A stretch of 64,000 nt of DNA, from assembly GCA_905221385.1 (NCBI GenBank), contig CAJNCV010000007.1, positions 1 through 64,000 of the forward strand. The letters are read 5' to 3'. Made by a program: the position numbers and the translations under genes. Numbering within the stretch: the stretch's first letter is position 1; every line of letters starts with the position of its first letter. Of the stretch, positions 34,722 to 44,696 are shown in pieces. The notes under the pieces were generated by a model. The model was not told the origin of the DNA. It searched no databases and worked only from the letters and a program-made list of their open reading frames with translations. The DNA is from a bacterium. GTDB lineage: Bacteria > Bacillota > Bacilli > Lactobacillales > Streptococcaceae.

Positions 34722-36566
34722 TTATTCTTTTAAGTGATAAGAGTAGCTAGCGACAACGACGTCTTCGTGCCATCTGAGAGCGTATTTTAGTTTGAGGCTC
34801 ATTTGATTGTGAAGGATATTTTGCCAAGGCTTGTTAGGGATAAACTGTGGGACAAGGACTGTAACGGTATAGTTTTTTTGCTTAGCTTCTTGGGCGATTC
34901 GTTTGACATACTTAACGCTAGGGGTGATGATGTCGCGGTAGCTGGTATTGATATTCTTCAGAGTGATGTTTGGGAAGTAATCGGCAAATTCCTGGAGGAT
35001 TTCTTGGTCTTTTTCTGCCGTTTCTTTAGTAGAAATGTGCATGGCCAACACTTCGTCACCGATACTTTGAGCGTAGTTAATGGCTCCGACACTTACTCGA
35101 GTGACATTTCCTACTAGGACAAGGACAAGGTTACCGTCATAAGTGCGCTTTTCAATTCCTTCGTAGAGTCGCAGCTGTTTTGCCACTTTTTGGTAATGGT
35201 TGTGAATGGACAAAAAGAGGAAGGTTAAAACTAGGATAATTGGGAAGAATGGCCAGATATCTCCCAGCCTGAAGAGGAGTAAAATGAGGACAATAGCATA
35301 ACAAATGATGGCCCCAAGGATATTAGCAAAGGCAGATTTTAAGAAGTTTGCTCCTTTTTCCTTTTTCCAATGGCGAATCATCCCAGTCTGAGAAAGGGCA
35401 AAGGGAACGAAGACCCCGATAGTATAAAGAGGAATCAAGCGTTCAGTATTCCCATTAAAAATAAGAAGAAGGATCATAGCTCCAAAGGCCAGAGTTAAGA
35501 TACCGTTGGAGTAGCCAAGGCGATCCCCTTTTTCCATAAAGAGATGGGGCATGTACTTGTTTTTAGCCATATTGTAGGACAGCATAGGGAAGGCTGAAAA
35601 GCCAGTATTTGCAGCTACAGCTAGAATTAAGGCTGTCGAGAACTGGAAGAGATAGTAGCTAGCATGACCAAAGAATGAATCACCAAGAATGCCCTTGGCC
35701 ATTTGCGAGAGGATGGTTTCTCCGTGTTGAGGCGTGATACCCATCCAGTAGTTTAGGAAGGTAATGCCTGCAAAAAGAAATCCTAAAATCAGCGACATGA
35801 TGGTCAAAGTCTGAGCAGCATTCTTTTCTTTCGGAGTTTTAAAAAATGGTACCGCATTTGAAATAGCTTCAACCCCTGTCAGAGAGGCAGAGCCGCTGGT
35901 AAAGGCTCTCAATAGGAGAACGATGGAAAGGCTTGGAACGGTTTGTCCAATGGTTGAAGTCGCCTGATAGTTTAGGGAACCTGTAAATAGTTGAAAGAAC
36001 CCATAAAGTAAGAGAAAGACGGTACTGAAGATAAAGAGGTAGACGGGAATCATCAGAGAGCTGGCAGATTCTTTCAATCCTCTTAAATTCAAGAGCATGA
36101 GCAGGCAGACTAGGAAAATAGAGATATGAAGATTGTAGGGATGGAGGGCAGGTATGGCTGCTGTAATAGCATCAGCTCCAGAAGCAACGGATACGGCTAC
36201 TGTCAGCATATAGTCAACAAGGAGGCTACCTCCTGCAATCAAGCCTAGTTCAGGGGAGAGATTTTCCCGAGTGACCATATAAGCCCCACCACCTTGAGGA
36301 TAGGCGTGAATAATTTGACGATAGGAAATGGTCAAGCTAGCGAGGAGTAAGAGGACAAAAATACCGATAGGGAGGCTCCACCAAATAGCGAGAGGAGAGA
36401 GACTAACTAAAACGAGAATGACTTGTTCAGGCCCATAGGCAATAGAAGACAAGGCATCACTGGATAACATTGCAAGTGCCTGCATTTTTCCAAGTAATCC
36501 CCCTTCGCCGTCTGTGAGAGACTTGAGTGGCCGACCGATAAAGGTATATTTTAATTTTCTAAACAT
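34722..36566 (-). CDS. APC-superfamily amino acid permease
   Basis: A 614-residue transporter with about 12 membrane helices in the first 440 residues and a cytoplasmic C-terminal domain of about 170 residues (NLVLVLVGNVTRVSVGAINYAQSIG..., VTVLVPQFIPNKPW) resembling a universal-stress-like module. The N-terminal motifs SSDALSSIAYGPEQ, YPQGGGAYMVTRENLSPELGLIAGGSLLVDYMLTVAVS and FTSGSASLTGVEAISNAVPFF are typical of the KimA/YdaO-like potassium/amino acid branch. The frame is open from 36593, but AAAGGA sits eight bases before ATG 36566. TATAAT on the minus strand lies near 36606. Substrate uncertain: amino acid or K+. Confidence 0.85.
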   Translation of the reverse strand: MFRKLKYTFIGRPLKSLTDGEGGLLGKMQALAMLSSDALSSIAYGPEQVILVLVSLSPLAIWWSLPIGIFVLLLLASLTISYRQIIHAYPQGGGAYMVTRENLSPELGLIAGGSLLVDYMLTVAVSVASGADAITAAIPALHPYNLHISIFLVCLLMLLNLRGLKESASSLMIPVYLFIFSTVFLLLYGFFQLFTGSLNYQATSTIGQTVPSLSIVLLLRAFTSGSASLTGVEAISNAVPFFKTPKEKNAAQTLTIMSLILGFLFAGITFLNYWMGITPQHGETILSQMAKGILGDSFFGHASYYLFQFSTALILAVAANTGFSAFPMLSYNMAKNKYMPHLFMEKGDRLGYSNGILTLAFGAMILLLIFNGNTERLIPLYTIGVFVPFALSQTGMIRHWKKEKGANFLKSAFANILGAIICYAIVLILLLFRLGDIWPFFPIILVLTFLFLSIHNHYQKVAKQLRLYEGIEKRTYDGNLVLVLVGNVTRVSVGAINYAQSIGDEVLAMHISTKETAEKDQEILQEFADYFPNITLKNINTSYRDIITPSVKYVKRIAQEAKQKNYTVTVLVPQFIPNKPWQNILHNQMSLKLKYALRWHEDVVVASYSYHLKE

Positions 36567-36715
36567 TTTCTTTTCCTTTGATGAAAATTTCAATAAGTGT
36601 TATTATACTGCTTTGAAAAAGGGCAGTCAAGGGAGAATGACTGATTTTTGGATATTTTTCCAAGCCGAGGGATGCTATTTTTGGTATAATAGATGGAAGA
36701 ATGAGGTTAGAAGAG

Positions 36716-37489
36716 ATGATTTTTGATACGCACACACATTTAAATGTAGAAGAATTTGCAGGACGCGAGGCAGAAGAACTCGCCCTGGCTGCTGAGATGG
36801 GTGTGACACAGATGAATATTGTTGGTTTTGATAAGCCAACCATTGAACGAGCCCTAGAGTTGGCAGATGAGTATGAGCAACTCTACGCAACTATTGGCTG
36901 GCATCCGACGGAGGCAGGGACTTACACAGATGAGGTCGAAGCTTACTTGCTTGAAAAACTAAAACATCACAAGGTTGTTGCTTTAGGTGAGATTGGTCTG
37001 GACTACCATTGGATGACAGCACCTAAGGAAGTGCAGGAGCAGGTTTTTCGTCGTCAGATTCAGCTGTCTAAGGATTTGAATTTGCCTTTTGTGGTCCATA
37101 CCCGTGATGCGCTGGAAGATACTTATGAGATTATCAAGAGTGAGGGCGTTGGCCCTCGTGGTGGGATTATGCACTCATTCTCAGGTTCTTTGGAGTGGGC
37201 TGAGAAGTTTGTCGAGCTTGGCATGACCATTTCTTTCTCAGGTGTGGTGACCTTTAAGAAAGCGACGGATATCCAAGAGGCTGCTAGAGAACTTCCGTTA
37301 GACAAGATTTTGGTAGAAACGGATGCGCCCTATCTGGCTCCTGTTCCTAAACGTGGCCGAGAAAACAAAACAGCCTACACACGCTATGTGGTGGACTTTA
37401 TCGCCGACTTGCGTGGGATGACGACTGAAGAGCTGGCGGCAGCAACGACTGCAAATGCAGAGCGTATCTTTGGATTGGATAGTAAGTGA
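36716..37489 (+). CDS. tatD: TatD family metal-dependent DNase
   Basis: A 257-residue TIM-barrel hydrolase. Metal-binding residues are visible in MIFDTHTHLNV, ALGEIGLDYHW, FVVHTRDA, GIMHSFSG and LVETDAPYLAP. E. coli TatD has 3'-5' exonuclease activity. The promoter TTGGTATAAT ends at 36690. ATG 36701 gives MRLEEMIFD, but 36716 has GAGG upstream and matches the usual family start MIFDTHTH, so it is preferred. The stop overlaps the rnmV start (TGATG). TatD next to rnmV and rsmA is a conserved Firmicutes arrangement. Confidence 0.93.
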   Translation: MIFDTHTHLNVEEFAGREAEELALAAEMGVTQMNIVGFDKPTIERALELADEYEQLYATIGWHPTEAGTYTDEVEAYLLEKLKHHKVVALGEIGLDYHWMTAPKEVQEQVFRRQIQLSKDLNLPFVVHTRDALEDTYEIIKSEGVGPRGGIMHSFSGSLEWAEKFVELGMTISFSGVVTFKKATDIQEAARELPLDKILVETDAPYLAPVPKRGRENKTAYTRYVVDFIADLRGMTTEELAAATTANAERIFGLDSK

Positions 37490-38052
37490 TGAAAGAAAAA
37501 ATTCCCCAAGTCATCGTGGTCGAAGGGCGTGATGACACGGCCAATCTCAAACGTTACTTTGATGTAGAGACCTATGAAACACGAGGTTCCGCAATAAATG
37601 ACCAGGATATAGAACGCATTCAGCGCCTGCATGAATTACATGGAGTCATTGTCTTTACAGATCCAGATTTTAATGGAGAGCGCATTCGTCGCATGATTAT
37701 GACGGCCATTCCAACGGTGCAGCATGCCTTTCTCAAGCGAGATGAGGCTGTTCCCAAATCTAAGTCCAAGGGACGTTCTCTGGGAATCGAACACGCCAGC
37801 TATGAAGATCTAAAAACAGCGCTGGCTCAGGTGACAGAGCAATTTGAAAATGAGAACGAGTTTGACATCAGTCGTGGTGACTTGATTCGACTAGGTTTCC
37901 TAGCGGGAGCAGACAGTCGTAGACGCCGAGAGTATCTAGGTGAACAGCTCCGCATCGGTTATTCCAATGGCAAGCAACTCATCAAACGCTTAGAGTTGTT
38001 TGGGGTAACCTTGGCAGAGGTAGAAGAAGTGATGGCTAAGTATTCAGACTAA
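37489..38052 (+). CDS. rnmV: Ribonuclease M5
   Basis: A 187-residue TOPRIM-domain nuclease that matures 5S rRNA. The TOPRIM glutamate is in VIVVEGRDD and the Asp pair in VIVFTDPDFNGERIR. The C-terminal half (FDISRGDLIRLGFLAGADSRRRREYLGEQLRIGYSNGKQLIKRLELFGV) is the rRNA-binding domain. The ATG overlaps the tatD stop by one base. A GTG one codon earlier is possible but less likely. Confidence 0.95.
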   Translation: MKEKIPQVIVVEGRDDTANLKRYFDVETYETRGSAINDQDIERIQRLHELHGVIVFTDPDFNGERIRRMIMTAIPTVQHAFLKRDEAVPKSKSKGRSLGIEHASYEDLKTALAQVTEQFENENEFDISRGDLIRLGFLAGADSRRRREYLGEQLRIGYSNGKQLIKRLELFGVTLAEVEEVMAKYSD

Positions 38053-38063
38053 GGAAATAAGAA

Positions 38064-38915
38064 ATGAAAAAAGTAATTATTACAGGTGGCAATAGTGGTA
38101 TTGGCTATCAGGCTGCAAAACAATTAGCTGAAAAGGGCTGGTCAGTGACCTTATTTTGCCGGCGGAAAGCAGCTGCTGAGCAAGCCTGTGAGGAAATCCG
38201 CCAACAAACAGAAAATCCGCATGTAGATTATATCTTGGCTGATTTATCTGATTTGGAGAGTATCAAGAAAGCAGTAGAACAGTATATCCAAAAAGAAGAT
38301 GCTCTAGACGTTCTGATTAACAATGCAGCTGACTTTGATTTGTCAGTCAAAAATCCGATTCAGACTAAAGACGGTTTGGAGAAGCAATTTGCGACCAATG
38401 TTGTTGCCCCTTTCTTGCTTTCTATCCTGTTGAAAGGTTTGTTGGAAAAGTCAGAGAGTGGTCGGATTATTAATATTTCTTCCCAAGGGCTGATGCTTTA
38501 TCCTTTCATGAAGCTTGATTTTGAAAATTTAGCTGGTCAAAAACATTACAGCCCTGCTAAGACTTATTATCAGAATAAACTAGCCTTGTTGATGCTGTCG
38601 CTTTATATGCGGAAACATTGGAAAGGTATTAAGGTTCAGGCAATCCGTGTGACCAATGTCAAAGTAGATATGCGCCGCTATGATCACCTCAGCGCTTTTA
38701 TGAGAAATCTTTATAAAATCAAGTCAAGATTTTCGATTAGTCCTGAAGAAATGGCGAAAGTCTACACGGCCTTATCTACAGAAGATGGATATGACGGTTT
38801 TTTGTATGACGAGAAATGCAGGGAAGTAAAAGCAAATAGATCTGCTTACGAAGAAGAAGAGCAGAAAAAACTCTATGCCTTACTTGAGCAATTGACTTTT
38901 TCAAACGATGAATGA
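38064..38915 (+). CDS. Short-chain dehydrogenase/reductase
   Basis: A 283-residue SDR-family oxidoreductase. The nucleotide-binding motif is ITGGNSGIGYQAAKQLAEKG, followed by CRR (Arg suggests NADPH), LADLSDLES, LINNAADF, the Ser in INISSQG, and the catalytic Tyr and Lys in TYYQNKLALL. It resembles retinol-dehydrogenase-like SDRs. It starts 11 nt after rnmV with AAGGAAATAAGAA upstream, so it is in the same transcript. The substrate is unknown, and it is unusual in this rRNA-maturation string. Confidence 0.88.
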   Translation: MKKVIITGGNSGIGYQAAKQLAEKGWSVTLFCRRKAAAEQACEEIRQQTENPHVDYILADLSDLESIKKAVEQYIQKEDALDVLINNAADFDLSVKNPIQTKDGLEKQFATNVVAPFLLSILLKGLLEKSESGRIINISSQGLMLYPFMKLDFENLAGQKHYSPAKTYYQNKLALLMLSLYMRKHWKGIKVQAIRVTNVKVDMRRYDHLSAFMRNLYKIKSRFSISPEEMAKVYTALSTEDGYDGFLYDEKCREVKANRSAYEEEEQKKLYALLEQLTFSNDE

Positions 38916-39143
38916 TAAAGATTTTAAAAAATAGAACAGATTTTACAAGTTGTTTCAATAGTGAGTGAAAATTCCGTATATGGAGTTGTTTGATGTGTTC
39001 CTAATGAAAATGGAAGAAGCCAGGATAAGTTAAGGGATGTTAAATAGTTCCTCGTATATATGACGATATATTATAGTTGATTTATTTCTAGGATTATCTA
39101 TTTAGATAGCATTAAAATAAGAAACTTACAAGGACAGAGCGAA

Positions 39144-39442
39144 ATGACAATACAAGTTGACAGAGAGTCTGTGTGTACTGGGGATGATGTTTTTTCTCAT
39201 CAGATGGACCTTGATATCCCGGAGGATATGACAGTTGAGGAGCTTTGTAGTTTTCTTCAAAAGGACAGATATCTGCCTGGATTGGATACGGAATGGCTTC
39301 TTCGACATGGTGGAAAGACAATAAAACAAGTTATAATACGGAAACAAAAGAACTGACGAATCCAAATGTTTATTTAAAAGACCTGATTCATCAGGGCTCT
39401 AGAGGAAATGATTTTGTTTGGATATATCGTCGTTCATATTAG
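39144..39442 (+). pseudogene. Frameshifted small protein gene, family unknown
   Basis: ATG 39144 opens a frame (MTIQVDRESVCTGDDVFSHQ, then PEDMTVEELCSFLQKDRYLPGLDTEW) that ends at TGA 39354 in basic nonsense. One frame over, from about 39305, a convincing protein continues (WKDNKTSYNTETKEL, TNPNVYLKDLIHQGSRGNDFVWIYRRSY) to TAG 39440. Joined, they make a protein of about 99 residues. The break lies around 39290-39320. No family is recognised; the small acidic, hydrophilic nature would suit an immunity or accessory protein, which is speculation. Confidence 0.65.
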
Positions 39443-39454
39443 AAAGGAGAATAA

Positions 39455-40327
39455 ATGAGAATTGCAGATTATAGCGTGACCAAGGCAGTGCTGGAGCGTC
39501 ACGGTTTTACTTTTAAAAAGTCCTTCGGGCAAAATTTCCTGACGGATACCAATATCCTTCAAAAAATCGTGGATACGGCTGAAATTGATGACCAGGTTAA
39601 TGTTATCGAAATCGGGCCAGGTATTGGTGCTTTGACAGAATTTTTGGCTGAGCGTGCAGCTCAAGTCATGGCATTTGAGATTGACCACCGTTTGGTACCG
39701 GTTTTGGCAGATACCCTGCGTGATTTTGACAATGTGACAGTAGTCAACGAGGATATTCTCAAAGTTGACTTGGCTCAACATATCCAGAATTTCAAAAATC
39801 CAGACCTACCAATCAAGGTAGTAGCCAACTTGCCTTACTACATTACGACTCCTATTCTCATGCACTTGATTGAGAGTGGCATTCCTTTTAGTGAGTTTGT
39901 GGTCATGATGCAAAAAGAAGTGGCGGATCGTATCTCAGCACAGCCAAATACAAAGGCTTACGGTAGCTTGTCGATTGCTGTGCAGTATTATATGACAGCT
40001 AAGGTTGCCTTTATCGTGCCGCGTACGGTCTTTGTGCCAGCGCCAAATGTGGACTCAGCTATTTTGAAAATGGTGCGCTGTCCAGAGCCTGCTGTAGCAG
40101 TAAAAGATGAGAACTTCTTCTTTAAGGTTTCCAAGGCTAGCTTCACCCATCGCCGCAAGACCTTATGGAATAACTTAACAGGCTACTTTGGCAAGACTGA
40201 TGAAGTCAAGGATAAGCTGACCAAGGCTTTGGATCAGGCAGGCTTGTCACCATCTGTGCGTGGGGAAGCACTTAGCTTGGAAGAGTTTGCCAGTCTAGCT
40301 GATGCGCTTAAAGGACAAGGACTCTAA
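39455..40327 (+). CDS. rsmA: 16S rRNA dimethyladenosine transferase RsmA/KsgA
   Basis: A 290-residue methyltransferase that dimethylates A1518 and A1519 of 16S rRNA, a late check in 30S assembly. Motifs: [30 protein letters not shown] (SAM-binding), [17 protein letters not shown] (catalytic NLPY) and [25 protein letters not shown] precedes the ATG. It begins the tight string rsmA-rsgA-rpe-thiN-rmuC-yhaM. Loss causes kasugamycin resistance in other bacteria. Confidence 0.96.
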   Translation: MRIADYSVTKAVLERHGFTFKKSFGQNFLTDTNILQKIVDTAEIDDQVNVIEIGPGIGALTEFLAERAAQVMAFEIDHRLVPVLADTLRDFDNVTVVNEDILKVDLAQHIQNFKNPDLPIKVVANLPYYITTPILMHLIESGIPFSEFVVMMQKEVADRISAQPNTKAYGSLSIAVQYYMTAKVAFIVPRTVFVPAPNVDSAILKMVRCPEPAVAVKDENFFFKVSKASFTHRRKTLWNNLTGYFGKTDEVKDKLTKALDQAGLSPSVRGEALSLEEFASLADALKGQGL

Positions 40328-40328
40328 G

Positions 40329-41207
40329 ATGCAGGGACAAATTATTAAAGCCTTAGCAGGATTCTACTATGTAGAGAGTGGTGGTCAAGTTTACCAGACA
40401 CGCGCGCGTGGAAATTTCCGTAAAAAAGGCCACACGCCCTATGTTGGGGATTGGGTAGACTTTTCTGCCGAGGAAAATTCCGAAGGTTATATCCTCAAGA
40501 TTCATGAACGGAAAAACAGTCTCGTCCGTCCACCTATTGTCAATATTGACCAAGCCGTGGTGATCATGTCCGTCAAGGAACCGGACTTCAACAGCAATTT
40601 GCTGGATCGGTTCTTGGTTCTTCTGGAACACAAGGGCATTCATCCCATCGTCTATATTTCCAAAATGGACTTGCTGGAAGATAGAGGAGAACTGGATTTT
40701 TACCAACAAACCTATCGTGCCATTGGTTACGACTTTGTGACCAGTAAGGAGGAACTCCTGCCTTTGTTGACAGGAAAAGTGACGGTCTTTATGGGGCAGA
40801 CAGGTGTTGGGAAGTCAACTCTTCTCAATAAAATCGCACCAGACCTCAATCTCGAGACAGGAGAAATTTCAGATAGTCTAGGTCGCGGTCGTCATACTAC
40901 TCGTGCGGTCAGTTTCTACAACCTCAATGGGGGTAAAATCGCGGACACTCCAGGCTTTTCATCACTGGATTATGAAGTGTCAACGGCTGAAGACCTCAAT
41001 CAGGCCTTTCCAGAGATTGCTAGTGTCAGTCGAGACTGTAAGTTCCGTACTTGTACCCATACCCATGAGCCGTCCTGTGCGGTCAAACCAGCTGTTGAAG
41101 AGGGTACTATTGCCAGCTTCCGTTTTGACAACTACCTCCAATTCCTCAGTGAGATTGAAAATCGCAGAGAAACCTATAAAAAAGTCAGCAAAAAAATTCC
41201 AAAATAA
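40329..41207 (+). CDS. rsgA: Ribosome small-subunit GTPase RsgA
   Basis: A 292-residue circularly permuted GTPase in 30S maturation. The N-terminal OB fold is followed by G4 ([10 protein letters not shown]), then G1 ([14 protein letters not shown]) and G3 (DTPGFSSLD). The C-terminal zinc finger is [16 protein letters not shown]. The frame is open from 40302 inside rsmA, but ATG 40329, one base after the rsmA stop, gives the normal start [15 protein letters not shown]. Confidence 0.96.
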   Translation: MQGQIIKALAGFYYVESGGQVYQTRARGNFRKKGHTPYVGDWVDFSAEENSEGYILKIHERKNSLVRPPIVNIDQAVVIMSVKEPDFNSNLLDRFLVLLEHKGIHPIVYISKMDLLEDRGELDFYQQTYRAIGYDFVTSKEELLPLLTGKVTVFMGQTGVGKSTLLNKIAPDLNLETGEISDSLGRGRHTTRAVSFYNLNGGKIADTPGFSSLDYEVSTAEDLNQAFPEIASVSRDCKFRTCTHTHEPSCAVKPAVEEGTIASFRFDNYLQFLSEIENRRETYKKVSKKIPK

Positions 41208-41217
41208 GGAGAAACCT

Positions 41218-41874
41218 ATGTCTCAATACAAGATTGCTCCGTCAATTCTGGCAGCAGATTATGCCAACTTTGAACGTGAAATCAAACGCCTAGAAGCAAC
41301 TGGTGCAGAATATGCCCATATCGATATCATGGATGGTCACTTTGTACCGCAAATCAGTTTTGGTGCAGGTGTGGTTGAAGCTCTTCGCCCCCATAGTAAG
41401 ATGGTCTTTGACTGCCACTTGATGGTGGCGAATCCTGAGCATCATCTAGAAGATTTTGCGCGTGCAGGAGCGGATATCATCAGTATTCATGTGGAAGCAA
41501 CGCCTCATATCCATGGTGCTCTTCAAAAGATTCGTTCTCTAGGTGTCAAGCCTTCTGTTGTCATCAATCCTGGTACGTCTGTCGGGGCGATTAAGCATGT
41601 CCTTCACCTAGTTGACCAAGTCTTGGTCATGACGGTTAACCCTGGCTTTGGCGGTCAAGCCTTTCTGCCTGAAACCATGGGCAAGGTTCGTGAGTTGGTT
41701 GCCCTTCGTGAGGAAAAAGGTTTGAGCTTTGAGATTGAAGTCGATGGTGGGATTGATGACCAAACTATTGCTCAAGCCAAAGAAGCTGGTGCGACCGTTT
41801 TTGTAGCAGGTTCCTATGTCTTTAAGGGAGATGTCAATGAGCGAGTGCAAACTCTCAGAAAACAACTGGACTAG
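41218..41874 (+). CDS. rpe: Ribulose-phosphate 3-epimerase
   Basis: A 218-residue TIM-barrel enzyme interconverting ribulose-5-P and xylulose-5-P in the pentose phosphate pathway. Motifs: KIAPSILAADYANF, AEYAHIDIMDGHFVPQISFG (metal His/Asp), VFDCHLMVANPE, VMTVNPGFGGQAFLPE and EIEVDGGIDDQT. AAGGAGAAACCT precedes the ATG, 10 nt after rsgA. The rsgA-rpe-thiN order is conserved in Firmicutes. Confidence 0.97.
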   Translation: MSQYKIAPSILAADYANFEREIKRLEATGAEYAHIDIMDGHFVPQISFGAGVVEALRPHSKMVFDCHLMVANPEHHLEDFARAGADIISIHVEATPHIHGALQKIRSLGVKPSVVINPGTSVGAIKHVLHLVDQVLVMTVNPGFGGQAFLPETMGKVRELVALREEKGLSFEIEVDGGIDDQTIAQAKEAGATVFVAGSYVFKGDVNERVQTLRKQLD

Positions 41875-42499
41875 AGCTGCCGTTTTTGCAGGCGGAGATC
41901 GTGGGCATTATCGGACGGATTTTGATTGCTTTGTCGGTGTGGACCGCGGTTCGCTATGGGTCTTGGAAGAAAACCTTCCTCTGGCTCTAGCAGTTGGGGA
42001 TTTTGATTCGGTGACTGCAGACGAACGTCAGTTGATTCAAAAACGTGCCCAGCGCTTTATCCAAGCCCAACCAGAAAAGGATGATACGGATCTGGAATTG
42101 GCTCTCTTAACCATCTTTGAACAAAGTCCTCAGGCCCAAGTGACTATTTTCGGTGCTTTGGGTGGTCGTATTGACCATATGCTGGCTAATGTCTTTCTGC
42201 CTAGCAATCCCAAGTTGGCACCCTATATGCGCCAGATAGCGATTGAGGATGGGCAAAACTTGATTGCCTATTGTCCAGAAGGGACCAGTCAGCTAGAGCC
42301 CCGTTCAGACTACGATTATCTAGCCTTTATGCCAGTTCGGGATAGCCAGCTGACTATTCTTGGTGCCAAGTACGAATTGACAGAGGAAAATTTTTTCTTT
42401 AAAAAAGTGTACGCTTCTAACGAATATATAGATAGGGAAGTTTCGGTGACTTGCCCAGATGGCTATGTCGTCGCGCTACATAGCAAGGACAGGAGGTAG
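41837..42499 (+). CDS. thiN: Thiamine pyrophosphokinase
   Basis: A 220-residue enzyme that makes thiamine diphosphate from thiamine and ATP. Motifs: AVFAGGDRGHYRTDFDCFVGVDRGSLWVL, LAVGDFDSV, EKDDTDLELAL and GALGGRIDHMLANVF. Several ATGs are in frame; 41837 with GGGAG nine bases upstream is chosen. This overlaps the end of rpe by 38 nt, so translation is coupled. No TPP riboswitch is seen. Confidence 0.92.
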   Translation: MSECKLSENNWTRAAVFAGGDRGHYRTDFDCFVGVDRGSLWVLEENLPLALAVGDFDSVTADERQLIQKRAQRFIQAQPEKDDTDLELALLTIFEQSPQAQVTIFGALGGRIDHMLANVFLPSNPKLAPYMRQIAIEDGQNLIAYCPEGTSQLEPRSDYDYLAFMPVRDSQLTILGAKYELTEENFFFKKVYASNEYIDREVSVTCPDGYVVALHSKDRR

Positions 42500-42500
42500 G

Positions 42501-43757
42501 ATGGAGACTGTATTACTACTATTATTAATTGCCAACCTAGCTGGACTCTTTCTGATTTGGCAAAGGCAGGATAAGCAAGACAAGTACCTAGCCAAGAGCT
42601 TGGAGGATCAAGCAGACAATCTTTCAGATCAACTGGATTATCGCTTTGAACAAGCCAGACAAGCCAGCCAGTTAGACCAAAAAGATTTGGAAGTGGCTGT
42701 CAGCGACCGTTTGCAGGAAGTGCGAATCGAACTGCATCAAGGTCTGACTCAGGTCCGTCAAGAAATGACAGATAATATCCTTCAAACCAGAGACAAGACC
42801 GACCAACGTCTCCAAGCCTTGCAAGAATCAAATGAGCAACGTTTGGAACAAATGCGTCAGACGGTCGAGGAAAAGTTGGAAAAGACATTACAGACACGCT
42901 TGCAAGCCTCCTTCGAGACAGTTTCCAAACAACTGGAGTCTGTCAATCGTGGTCTTGGAGAGATGCAGACAGTTGCCCGCGATGTCGGTGCACTCAACAA
43001 GGTTCTCTCTGGAACCAAGACGCGAGGAATTCTGGGAGAATTGCAACTGGGGCAAATCATTGAAGACATCATGACACCAACCCAGTACGAACGAGAATTT
43101 GCAACGGTTGAAAACTCCAGCGAGCGAGTAGAGTACGCCATCAAGTTACCTGGACAGGGCGACCAGGAATATGTCTATTTGCCGATTGACTCCAAGTTTC
43201 CACTGGCGGATTATTACCGCTTAGAAGAAGCTTATGAAGCAGGCGATAAGGACGAAATCGAACGTTGTCGTAAGTCACTCCTAACAAGCGTCAAGCGTTT
43301 TGCCAAGGATATCAAGAGCAAGTACTTGGCACCACCTCGGACGACCAATTTTGGAGTCTTGTTTGTTCCGACAGAAGGACTTTACTCAGAAATCGTCCGC
43401 AATCCGGTCTTCTTTGATGATTTGAGACGGGAGGAGCAGATTATTGTCGCAGGTCCAAGTACCCTATCAGCCCTGCTTAACTCTCTATCAGTTGGCTTCA
43501 AAACTCTCAATATCCAAAAGAGTGCTGACCATATCAGTAAGACCCTTGCCAGTGTCAAGACCGAGTTTGGCAAGTTCGGGGGAATTTTGGTTAAGGCACA
43601 AAAGCATCTCCAACATGCTTCGGGCAATATTGATGAATTATTGAACCGTCGTACCACAGCTATCGAGCGGACGCTCCGTCACATTGAGTTATCAGAAGGT
43701 GAGCCTGCGCTTGATCTACTCCATTTCCAAGAAGATGAGGAAGAATATGAAGATTAG
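42501..43757 (+). CDS. rmuC: DNA recombination protein RmuC
   Basis: A 418-residue protein with an N-terminal membrane helix (METVLLLLLIANLAGLFLIW), a long coiled coil (residues about 25-150, rich in Gln, Glu and Arg) and a C-terminal PD-(D/E)XK-like nuclease domain (GTKTRGILGELQLGQIIEDIMTPTQYEREF, IDSKFPLADYYRLEEAY, VLFVPTEGLYSEIV). RmuC limits DNA inversions between repeats in E. coli. The frame is open from 42459, but ACAGGAGG precedes ATG 42501. Confidence 0.93.
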   Translation: METVLLLLLIANLAGLFLIWQRQDKQDKYLAKSLEDQADNLSDQLDYRFEQARQASQLDQKDLEVAVSDRLQEVRIELHQGLTQVRQEMTDNILQTRDKTDQRLQALQESNEQRLEQMRQTVEEKLEKTLQTRLQASFETVSKQLESVNRGLGEMQTVARDVGALNKVLSGTKTRGILGELQLGQIIEDIMTPTQYEREFATVENSSERVEYAIKLPGQGDQEYVYLPIDSKFPLADYYRLEEAYEAGDKDEIERCRKSLLTSVKRFAKDIKSKYLAPPRTTNFGVLFVPTEGLYSEIVRNPVFFDDLRREEQIIVAGPSTLSALLNSLSVGFKTLNIQKSADHISKTLASVKTEFGKFGGILVKAQKHLQHASGNIDELLNRRTTAIERTLRHIELSEGEPALDLLHFQEDEEEYED

Positions 43758-44688
43758 TCACATGAAAAAAGATGAGCTGTTTGAAGGTTTTTACCTGATT
43801 AAGTCAGCTGACCTAAGACAGACGCGTGCTGGGAAAAATTACCTAGCCTTTACCTTCCAAGACGATAGTGGCGAGATTGAAGGGAAACTCTGGGATGCCC
43901 AACCTCATAACGTTGAGGCCTTTACCGCAGGGAAAGTGGTCCACATGCAGGGGCGCAGAGAAGTTTATAACAACACTCCTCAAGTCAATCAAATTACTCT
44001 TCGCTTGCCTCAGCTTGGGGAACCCAACGATCCAGCTGACTTCAAGGTTAAATCTCCAGTTGATGTCAAGGAAATCCGTGACTACATGTCACAAATGATT
44101 TTCAAGATTGAAAATCCTGTCTGGCAGCGTATCGTTCGCAGTCTCTACACCAAGTATGATAAGGAATTCTACTCCTATCCAGCTGCCAAGACCAACCACC
44201 ATGCCTTTGAAACGGGTTTGGCCTATCATACAGCAACCATGGTGCGCTTGGCAGATGCCATTAGCGAGATCTATCCTCAGCTCAACAAGAGCCTGCTTTA
44301 TGCGGGGATTATGTTGCATGACTTGGCCAAGGTTATTGAGTTGACGGGACCAGACCAGACGGAGTACACAGTGCGAGGCAATCTACTTGGACATATCGCT
44401 CTGGTTGATAGTGAAATTACCAAGACAGTCATGGAACTAGGCATCGATGATACTAGAGAAGAAGTGGTGCTACTGCGCCATGTTATCCTCAGTCACCATG
44501 GCTTGCTGGAGTATGGAAGTCCAGTCCGTCCACGCGTTATGGAGGCAGAGATTATTCATATGATTGACAATCTAGATGCCAGCATGATGATGATGTCAAC
44601 GGCTCTAGCTTTGGTGGACAAAGGAGAGATGACCAATAAAATCTTCGCTATGGACAATCGTTCCTTCTATAAACCAGATTTAGATTAA
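43747..44688 (+). CDS. yhaM: 3'-5' exoribonuclease YhaM (CBF1-like)
   Basis: A 313-residue protein with an N-terminal OB-fold (about 10-100; TFQDDSGEIEGKLWDAQP) and a C-terminal HD domain (NHHAFETGLAYHTATMVRLADAI, IMLHDLAKVIE, VLLRHVILSHHGLLEYGSPVRP). YhaM/CBF1 proteins degrade single-stranded RNA, and DNA, from the 3' end; in pneumococcus they trim RNAs including competence-related small RNAs. It starts 11 nt before the end of rmuC at ATG 43747 (MKISHMKKDELFEGFYL) with GAGGAAG upstream. Confidence 0.92.
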   Translation: MKISHMKKDELFEGFYLIKSADLRQTRAGKNYLAFTFQDDSGEIEGKLWDAQPHNVEAFTAGKVVHMQGRREVYNNTPQVNQITLRLPQLGEPNDPADFKVKSPVDVKEIRDYMSQMIFKIENPVWQRIVRSLYTKYDKEFYSYPAAKTNHHAFETGLAYHTATMVRLADAISEIYPQLNKSLLYAGIMLHDLAKVIELTGPDQTEYTVRGNLLGHIALVDSEITKTVMELGIDDTREEVVLLRHVILSHHGLLEYGSPVRPRVMEAEIIHMIDNLDASMMMMSTALALVDKGEMTNKIFAMDNRSFYKPDLD

Positions 44689-44696
44689 TAATTTAA

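Noticed and set aside
40903..41217. Extended N-terminus for rpe reaching into rsgA
   Set aside because: The frame is open, but AAGGAG plus ATG at 41218 gives the normal 218-residue enzyme; the extension is an rsgA shadow.
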